From assembly GCA_022376515.1 (NCBI GenBank), contig WTXI01000013.1, positions 124,001 to 188,000 of the forward strand: DNA of 64,000 nucleotides, written 5' to 3'. The translations under genes and the position numbers were made by a program. The DNA comes from Lactifluus volemus. Taxonomy: Eukaryota > Basidiomycota > Agaricomycetes > Russulales > Russulaceae. This document shows positions 56,554 to 64,000 of this stretch, piece after piece. The notes beneath the pieces are model-generated. The model was not told the DNA's origin and did no database searches. It saw only the letters and a list, made by a program, of their open reading frames with translations. Each line of letters opens with the position of its first letter. The stretch's first letter is position 1.

Positions 56554-58193
56554 CGTTTCGATAAGGCAAGGTAGGAGTGAGTGTGAGTGAGAAGGGAATT
56601 GAGCAGACTACCGATTCCTTTTTTATTATTATCTGCATTTATATCCCGCTACAGACGCAGTCCCCGGGTACGATGGTACAGGATTGGATCAGGCGGACGT
56701 GAGCAGGTATTGTGGCTGGACGGTACAAAGTGATCGTTCTACGTATGCGGGGTTTCTGGGGTTTCTGGGGCTGTGGCGTGTGGCGTCAGGTAGCCCGGGT
56801 CCCAAATTTGTCTTGGCGCCATAAAAGCGGGGGTTAACTTAAAGAAGCGAGCGCCCATGGCCCCGCCTCCCTGGGCTGTACGCAGGAGGGCGGGCGTCGC
56901 GGTCAACGGAGCGCAGGAATTCGTGTCGGACTTCGGGGAAGTAAGTGATGATATGTTCAACTTTTGCCACATACAGTATCAGGTCCGACACACCTCGTCA
57001 CATGAAGTATCCATAGGCCATCTGCCGGTCCAAATCCTTCTGGGACTTGATGGGTGCCGCAAGTGCGGTTCGCAAGGGGTTTAGGCAGGTACTCCGAGTT
57101 CAAGGGCAAACCCGTCGGTGCGTCTTCTCCGTGCCATGACCCAAGTGGGAAGCTACCTCCGGGCGTGGGAAGATGTCAGGCTCCCGGGCTCTCCGAGTCG
57201 ACATTGATCATGATGGAAGCGAAAAGTTGTAAGTACTCAATTACGATTGTTCTAGCAGCACTACGGTTTTGAGAATCGCCGTGTCTGACCGTATTATTCG
57301 CATCTTCGCATCGTATGATTGAGCAGCAAGGCTTTCAATTACAGCATTACTGTAGGTTGTGGCCCATCGCCACACATTAATAATTGGGCGCATGTATATT
57401 TCGGTGTTTATCTGATTGGTACTAAGAACAGCTCAGGGTCAAATGTGTTGAATGGCCTCTCGTATTCATGGACAGTCAGAAAAATTCAGTTTCGCATCGC
57501 AATCACTGGCGGTCGATTCATCATGACCATGACCCCGTGACTGAGCACAAGGTCAACAAGTTGCTGACCATCACGCCTGACTGACCCTGACGCTGATGCG
57601 TGATACGTATATAAAATAGGCTTGGCCCGTGCTGTGTTGCTCGCATGCAAGGTTTGTGCGGGCGATATCCGACCGTGCCTCGCAGGAACCATCAAAAGCT
57701 CACGTGAATTCTTTTCCCAGTACGGGACGTCCGAATAGTCCATTCAGGAGTTTCCTCAGTTTGCAATGATTGTAAATCGATCTCGTTTCTCGCCGCACCG
57801 GAATGGAACTTTTCGAAATGTCTGCCTTTTGTTGGCTTACTGAAGTATGTCTTCTGACGACATGAGTGGGTATATTTTCCCTACTGCGATTCAAGTTCAT
57901 CCATTTCCCTTAATCCTTTTTCTGAATACGCAAGCCACACGAATTTGCACACAAGCACACTACAATATCAAATGCTCAGTTTCACCAAGGACAATGCCCT
58001 ATGCCAGTCTGCACGGAATAGGAGCAGAACCCACTGGCAGCAAAATTCGTCGTCAGCCTCGGCAGTAGCACCAATCTCATCCGATGGAGATATTGGCCTC
58101 AAATCACCGCCTCCGGCAGAGCTGGAAGAGGAATCCCCAACGGCGTTACTAGATTATTGCCACTGTTGCTGCCGCTGACGCCGTATAAGAGCG
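56554..58193. other. intergenic region between kinase-like gene 2 and the phospholipase D gene
   Basis: Holds one copy (about 57,160-57,540) of a repeat found again at 62,240-62,640 on the other side of the phospholipase gene. A TATAAGAG lies at 58,183 but is probably too close to the ATG to be its TATA box. An unrecognised 5' exon of the phospholipase gene could lie at 57,850-58,180. Confidence 0.45.
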
Positions 58194-61100
58194 ATGACCG
58201 ATAGAGACTCCCGTTCACTGCTTTCCTTCTCCATCAGCATGTCCATCCACACACATCTCCACTTACGGAAGGGCAAAAGAGACACCACAGGAAGACATGA
58301 GACTCCCGAGACGACGGTTAATGATAAAATACGTGCCGAAATGAATGCGGGCCATCGCTTTGGAAGTTTTGCGGGCGAACGACCTCAGAATTTTGTCAAG
58401 TGGTAGGTAATGCTTCCCTCAAGATTAGCATCCTCTTAGAGTGCTTCAGGCACATAAAGGGCCACGACTATTTCTATGCGCTATCCGAGATGCTTGAAAG
58501 CGCAAGGGAGTGCATCTTTATACAGGTATAGGTCATTCCTCGTGTTTTCCTTCATGTGTGACCCCCTTTTGAGGACTGGTGGTTGAGTCCCGAGCTCTAC
58601 CTACGCCGTCCGCCCGCGAAAAATGCAGAGTGGCGCCTCGATAGGATCCTCAAGCGCAAGGCAGAGCAAGGGGTGAAAATATGTGTTGCGGTTTATCAGG
58701 AGGTATGCATTGACTACCGCCTCTGTGATAACTTATCAGCTTTTGCGCCACCCAAAGGTTGATCCATTGATGACGATGAACTCGACCCACACCAAGGTAA
58801 GAGGGCTGACCACACACACACACCTGATCGTGCACTTATTTTTAGAGAGCCCTCGAAGCCTTGCATCCCAACATTGCATGTATGCGCCACCCAAACCATA
58901 TTGGGACTAAAGGTGGGGATTTATTTTTCAGCCCAGTAGTTGGCGTATTTATCAATGATTAGATGTTGTCAAGTATTGGTCTCACCACGAGAAAGTTGTT
59001 GTAGTTGACAACCATCGCGCTTGCATTGGCGGGCTCGATATTTGTTTTGGCCGTTGGGACACCCAGAATCAGCCGCTTGCCGATGCACATCCGACAGATT
59101 TCTCACGCACTATATTCCCAGGCCAAGATTTCAATAACGACCGTATCACGGATTATCACAACGTCAGTGACTATGTAAACGAAAACATCTCCGTATTGGA
59201 GAGCCCTCGCATGCCGTGGCAGGACGTACGCCGGTTTTCTGTTCTTTCGTTCCAAATCCGGTCCTGGTTCACTTGTAATACTACTAGGTACACATGACAA
59301 TCGATGGGCCCGTTGTCCTTGACATTGTGCAGCACTTTATTGAGCGGTGGAACTGGATCAAGCGCGTCAAGGTGTGCCACGCTCCACGAAATACAGCAAC
59401 CTTATTATAACTTATCTACGCAACCCGCTAGTATAAAGATGACAAGTTCGTCTTAGTCCTTTTTGGAACACCGCCCTTGTTGATTACCTCATTCAAGGCG
59501 CTACAACTGGCTTGCGTTCCCAAACGATGTCGTAGCCGCTCCAAGTGAAGCAGTCGTGAGCCATCCACACTACGAACAATCATGACACCGTTGATCAGCA
59601 TTCCAAATAGCGCTTCAACAGCCTCTTCAAGGACGGGGCTAACGAAAAAGATCCCAATGGCTCAAGGTTGCCTTCTGGGACATGCCATGCGCAGGTCGTT
59701 CGGAGTGTCGGCGCATGGAGCCTTGGCATATCAACGGAACATAGCATTCAGAACGCCTGTGAGAAGAACGGATTGTACCAAAACGCAGGGCGGCTGATCA
59801 TAGATGGTGACAGATATCCAGATGATTCGGGAAGCCGAGCACTTCATTTACATTGGTACGTTGTACCCAGTTTGACATCATGAATGAGCAGTCCTAACAA
59901 TGCACCTCGCAGAGAACCAGTTCTTGTACGCTAGACTATTCCTCTGATTTACCAAAGTAAACCTGATTTTCGCCTCGAGTATATCGAACACAAAAGAGAC
60001 GGGACCCGTGAAGAATCAGATTGCCTCTGCGCTTGTAGAGCGCATCCTTCGTGCTGCAAAGTCTCGGAAGAAGTTCAAAGTGAGCAGTTCTGTTCTTGTT
60101 CAAAGTGTGCCTAACGCGCTTTTTATAGGTCATTGTGGTTCTGCCGGAACTTCCGGATAATGCAGGTGATGTGAAGAATGTAACTACACTCAAGACCATC
60201 ATTGCCGCTCAGTACCGCACTATCAATCGCGGTGGAAGTAGTATATATGAGGAGATCCGTCGAGCGGGATTCGAACCGTGAGCACGTGGCTCTTTCTCTG
60301 TACATGCCATCTGACAGAGTGTACCTCAAGCACTGACTACATCCGGTTCTATAATCTACGCGTATACGATCGGATCCCTGCTCCCATGAGTGCGTGCTCA
60401 TGGTGTCTATTGATCATTCTTCTCATTTGTGGGTCAAAGACACGCTCATCGCTCCGACGGAGACAAAGTCGGGCGTCAAGTTCGGCCAAGCGCAAGCAGC
60501 ACTCGCGCGTCAGTGGGTCTACGACTCGGTGGATGGGGAGCACATGCCAACTGAAGTCACGATCAAGATCCCGTCCGAAGGGCTCTCCCTCACCGAAAAG
60601 ACAGCGGTGAAGACAGAAAAGTACCGAATTCCCGCCTCGCACGACGAAGCAGTCGCTATAATCGAGAAGTTCGAACATGGTGCAAGTGCCCTCGGCGGGA
60701 CCAAATATGCCGCAGTTTCTGCTACGGTTGGCCAACATGCGTTACAAGTCGAGACGAGGCTTGCGGATGAGCAGTGGTTTGGAACCAAGGAAGAAGAGCT
60801 TGACGCGTACGTTATTTGTCTAACACTGCGAAGACCTGCGCCTAATTTTACGTCCTTGCCAGATACGTTTCTGAGCTGGCGTATATCCATAGTAAGGTCA
60901 TGATTGTTGACGATCGCCGTGTTATCGTAAGCACGTCTCCAGTCTTACCGTGCAGCCACTGTCTGATCTTGTCGTAACTCAGATGGGTTCAGCTAACCTG
61001 AATGACCGTAGTCAGAGGGTACGCAATACAGAAATTGCAGATTAAAATCGACTTTTGTATTCATATACTGACCACAGGGTGACCGTGACTCTGAGATTGC

Positions 61101-61809
61101 ACTGGTCGTCGAGGATGAAGACAAGATTCCAAGTATGATGGACGGGCAGCCGTACACGGCAGCCCGGTTCGCAGCCTCCCTACGACGCAAGCTCTTCCGT
61201 GGTGCGTGTATAAATGTAGTACAAACTAAGTTATGCTCACATAGACATACGCGGCCCGCAGCGCACCTCGGCTTGATTCGTCCGATCAACATGCTCGAAG
61301 ATCAGGTTACCTCCTTCATGCGTCCAGCTCCGGTTCCAAATGACGACGAGACGGGTCTCAAGGAGGACTTGAGGGTTGCAGACCCGTTGTCCGATGATTT
61401 CTTGAATCTGTGGAACACGACGGCGCGAGTGAATCGTGAGGTGTTTACGGAGGTCTTTCGCCCGGTGCCCTGTAACCTCGTGCGCAACTGGGAGGCTTAT
61501 AATGTGAGTATCTGTCATCGCGCCGGTCCTGTGCCCTGTGCCCTGTTTAACACCGTGCAGTCATATAAGCCGAAAGTCAAAGTAGGGCACGTTGTTCCTG
61601 GGGTGTCAGTAGACCACGTGAAAGAGAGACTTTCGCTTGTGCGAGGATCGCTTGTCGAAGCCCAAATCGTTTGTTGCTTTTATCCGCTTCCCTTTGCACA
61701 CCCTTGTCCTGACTTTTAAACATAACAGGACTTTTTGATCGATCAGACAGACTTTGCGGAGGGAATCAAGTGGAGTGGGACCGATCCTTTACTTCCGATA
61801 TATATCTGA
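58194..61809 (+). CDS. phospholipase D (PLD1/2-type), 22 exons
   Basis: Predicted to hydrolyse phosphatidylcholine to phosphatidic acid at membranes. Twenty-two exons (58194-58402, 58450-58525, 58574-58702, 58758-58796, 58846-58912, 58963-59225, 59288-59371, 59432-59445, 59498-59552, 59611-59758, 59814-59855, 59913-59925, 59980-60079, 60129-60277, 60331-60389, 60440-60806, 60863-60926, 60983-61018, 61078-61201, 61262-61503, 61561-61668, 61729-61809) sum to 2469 nt, 822 residues. HKD motif 1 is [17 protein letters not shown] and motif 2 is [20 protein letters not shown]; both have the catalytic His, Lys and Asp. [20 protein letters not shown] and IENQF are also typical. No PX or PH domain is visible. 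The intron after exon 9 is unusual (see findings). The ATG is the first in the exon, and a further 5' exon is possible. Confidence 0.9.
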
Positions 61810-63157
61810 ACAAGTAGTAGTATCTGCCTAGTGGGGAATTGCATTGAGTGAACATCTGCTATCGTCTGCTATCGATATCCGATAGCCTGCTATTTTTAAG
61901 GTGCTTTGTCGGGCCGTCAAAAACAAGCACGTGCGGCTTGTGTGTGTAAATCACGAGGACGTTGGCATTGGAGTGGAGAACAGAGGGTAGACTCGACGAG
62001 CAAGGTAGCAGGACAAGCCCGCCAACCTGCAAGACAATTCACAAGCAGCGTGACTGAGACACTTCCATGCCAGAAGCATTCGGAAAAATGGAATCAGCGA
62101 CTCTAGATCTAGAGGCCTTGGCTGTCATCCATTAGCTTCAACCCTCGTTACCTGAACGTGATACTTGTTGAATGGTTCGAAAGGTGCCTGTGAGCTGTGA
62201 TAACTTTCTTGCATATACTCAACTGCCCTTTTCCCGATTCACCGGAGAAGATGTCAGGCTCCGGGCTGCTCGGCTTGGAGACACACTTGTACCGTGATCA
62301 TGACAGAAGTGGAAAGTGGTAGTAAGGACTCAATTGTGATTGTTCTTAGCTGCATGGCCTCTCAGGTCAAGAACAACAGCACGGGTCTTAGGAATCGCCG
62401 TGTCTGACTCCATTAGGACGATCAATTACAGCATTACTGTAGGTTGTGGCCCATCGCGGCGTTACCTCACTGCACATTATCTATTGAGCGCAGGTACACA
62501 CCAAGTGTTTCTTTCTAGCCAATTGGAGCTAAAGAACAGCTCAGGGTCAATTGTGTTGAATGGCCTCTCGATTTCATCTACAGATAGTTTCGCATCGCAT
62601 CGATCCCATCATGACCTTGATCCCGTGACTGCCAGTGATGTTCAAGTTGGCTGGGCGACGGTCCGGGCACATCACTTTTGTATTACTCATTGTGAACACA
62701 GGACATGCCAATGCGCTTCTTATTGCCATTTGGAAACACAAAATCACGTTTTTACGATTAACGCTCGCTGAACACAGGAATATTGCCAATTGGAGTACAG
62801 GAACAACTCAGGGTCATAACGTTTGCGCCGCCTCTTATATCCATAGACGGTGAACTATTAGAGAGCGGTATAGACTCCCATCGCAATCATCTGTGATCTC
62901 GCAGCGCTGGCAGAGACAGGCACGGTAGTACGGCTAGTAGATGGGCGGCACAAACGCCCCTACGGTATTGATTTATGTGCGCGCAGGAATCCTGTAGCCA
63001 ATTGGGGTCTGTTGCACAGTGTTCTCAAGTGATGGAAGGGACGGCCAATAGATTGGCCCGACTCTGGATACGGTTTCATACGACAAAGTGGGTCATGATA
63101 TGGTCGCTCGCTACATTTCCGAGTCTTGGGACATATAGGTTTGCTCATAAAAAAATC
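61810..63157. other. intergenic region before small WHKVHG gene 5
   Basis: Contains the second copy (62,240-62,640) of the repeat flanking the phospholipase gene and a partial third copy near 62,770-62,850. No gene is seen. Confidence 0.45.
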
Positions 63158-63165
63158 TATATAAA
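63158..63165 (+). promoter_or_regulatory. TATA box of small WHKVHG gene 5
   Basis: TATATAAATCCCCCAGG, the same context as the other four members, followed by the shared leader GCTTCAGTTCCAGCATC, about 180 bp before the ATG. Confidence 0.7.
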
Positions 63166-63337
63166 TCCCCCAGGTTTTGCTTCAGTTCCAGCATCCCACT
63201 GAACTGTACGTCCACACAACCATCTCATTAGCACCAAAGCGACGCGCTCACCCTTCCTCCTCCAGATTATCTCAACCAAACCAAACACAACCAGTTTTTT
63301 TTAAACGTTTGAATTTGTTTTGACCAGTCGTCTAACA

Positions 63338-64000
63338 ATGGTGAGTTAGATCCCCCATGCATGCCCACGTGGTAGCACCGGGTCTCCGTAGTTCGACACG
63401 TTGGGCTAATTCATTGTATACAGCCCAAGCACTCAGCCCCCCATCACTCGGAGCCCCACCACTCGGAGCCTCATCACTCTGAGCCCCACCACTCGGCGCC
63501 TCACCACTCGGACGAGTCGTTGCCGTTGCCTCCCCACTCTGAGCCCCACCACTCGGAGCCTCATCACTCTGAGCCTCACCACTCTGAGCCCCACCACTCG
63601 GAGCCTCATCACTCGGAGCCTCACCACTCGGAGCCCCACCACTCGGAGCCTCATCACTCTGAGCCCCACCACTCGGCGCCTCACCACTCGGACGAGTCGT
63701 TGCCGTTGCCTCACCACTCGGAGCCTCACCACTCTGAGGCCCGCTTGCCCCACCCCAACTTGAAGCATCTCTCGATCCTCAAGTGGCTCCGCGTCCTCAA
63801 CCCAGAGAGCCTCATCTTCCAGTGGGTCGCCGACAGTGCCTGGCACGCTGTCAAAGGCGGAGCCAGCAATCCCGATGGCTTCTTGATGGAAATAATGCAG
63901 TCCGCTGCTGATCATCAGTTCCACTTCAGGATTACCGAACACGGCAACCCCATCAAGGCCTCCGAGCTCACGTTCAAGGAAGCTCCCAAGTTTGCCAAGA
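63338..64000 (+). CDS. small WHKVHG-family protein 5, long form with histidine-rich repeats, 3' end outside window
   Basis: The ATG (63,338-63,340) is followed directly by an intron (63,341-63,423), and exon 2 is open from 63,424 to the window edge, about 193 residues. It starts MPKHSAPHHSEPHHSE. A run of about 20 five-residue units HHSEP or HHSAP is twice interrupted by HHSDESLPLP. The part after ARLPHPNLKHLSILKWL matches the family: SAWHAVKGG for TWHKVHG, GFLMEIMQS for KWTMFTMTS, HQFHFRITEHG for HKYKVKIMEDG, and LTFKEAPKF. Promoter and intron position are also shared. The His clusters could bind metal ions or respond to pH, by composition only. Confidence 0.75.
63427..63735. repeat. 15-bp tandem repeat with a 180-bp higher-order unit
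   Basis: The unit CACCACTCGGAGCCT with third-base variants is repeated about 20 times. The block GGACGAGTCGTTGCCGTTGC occurs at about 63,508 and again at about 63,688, giving a 180-bp super-repeat. All units keep the frame of gene 5. Confidence 0.85.

Noticed and set aside
60265..60280. GGATTCGAACC, resembling an inverted tRNA B box
   Set aside because: It lies inside phospholipase D exon 14, encoding AGFEP, and no tRNA fold or A box accompanies it.
63433..63942. 169-codon minus-strand frame rich in Arg, Val and Leu
   Set aside because: It is the reverse complement of the HHSEP repeats, open only because the repeat lacks stops antisense. The plus-strand exon has family homology, promoter and splice site.
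1..64000. CRISPR-like arrays
   Set aside because: The only regular short repeats are coding (ankyrin, KPAQKPQPTP, HHSEP units) without spacers, and the genome is eukaryotic.

Overview
The window looks like nuclear DNA of a filamentous basidiomycete (Agaricomycetes). I favour a Rhizoctonia/Ceratobasidium-like fungus, but that is inference from the gene families and not proven. Genes are broken by many 45-65 nt GT..AG introns. STAND/NLR proteins with ankyrin tails, fungal kinase-like proteins and a fungal phospholipase D are present. There are no bacterial-style operons and I found no tRNA or rRNA gene.

Region 1 (1-33,045) is a tandem array. An NLR gene (N-terminal Goodbye-like domain, NACHT ATPase, ankyrin repeats) alternates with a roughly 8-kb cassette. 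Four NLR copies are visible: A (1-1736, ankyrin part only, cut by the window edge), B (10,438-11,346, NACHT deleted), C (19,511-24,687, complete; eight exons join into one 1599-residue frame) and D (32,544-33,045, a stub). Each of the three cassettes carries, in order, a minus-strand DUF1365-like gene, a plus-strand basic nuclear-type protein gene, a second shorter DUF1365-like gene on minus, and a minus-strand multi-pass membrane protein gene. Nearly all cassette genes carry stops, frameshifts or deletions, and the lesions differ between copies. NLR-C is the only clearly intact gene of the array. A solo LTR with a 5-bp target duplication sits before NLR-B.

Region 2 (about 33,046-54,596) is a very large, diverged inverted repeat. 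Its arms are about 33,046-39,970 and 45,770-54,596, around a unique centre of about 5.8 kb. Each arm holds a broken aminoglycoside-phosphotransferase-like (APH) gene, a 0.95-1.03-kb element with long terminal inverted repeats, and two copies of a small gene for a 93-94 residue protein with a WHKVHG motif. The centre holds a frame-broken coiled-coil gene, an intact kinase-like gene, and a 336-bp hAT-type MITE just upstream of that kinase.

Region 3 (54,597-64,000) has a second kinase-like gene with an added proline/lysine repeat leader, an apparently intact 22-exon phospholipase D gene, and at the right edge a fifth, divergent member of the small WHKVHG family with a histidine-rich repeat domain. 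All five members share a TATA box and an intron placed directly after the ATG codon. Gene-to-gene cooperation cannot be demonstrated from sequence. The strongest theme is birth-and-death evolution of NLRs and of a lineage-specific small protein family by tandem and inverted duplication.
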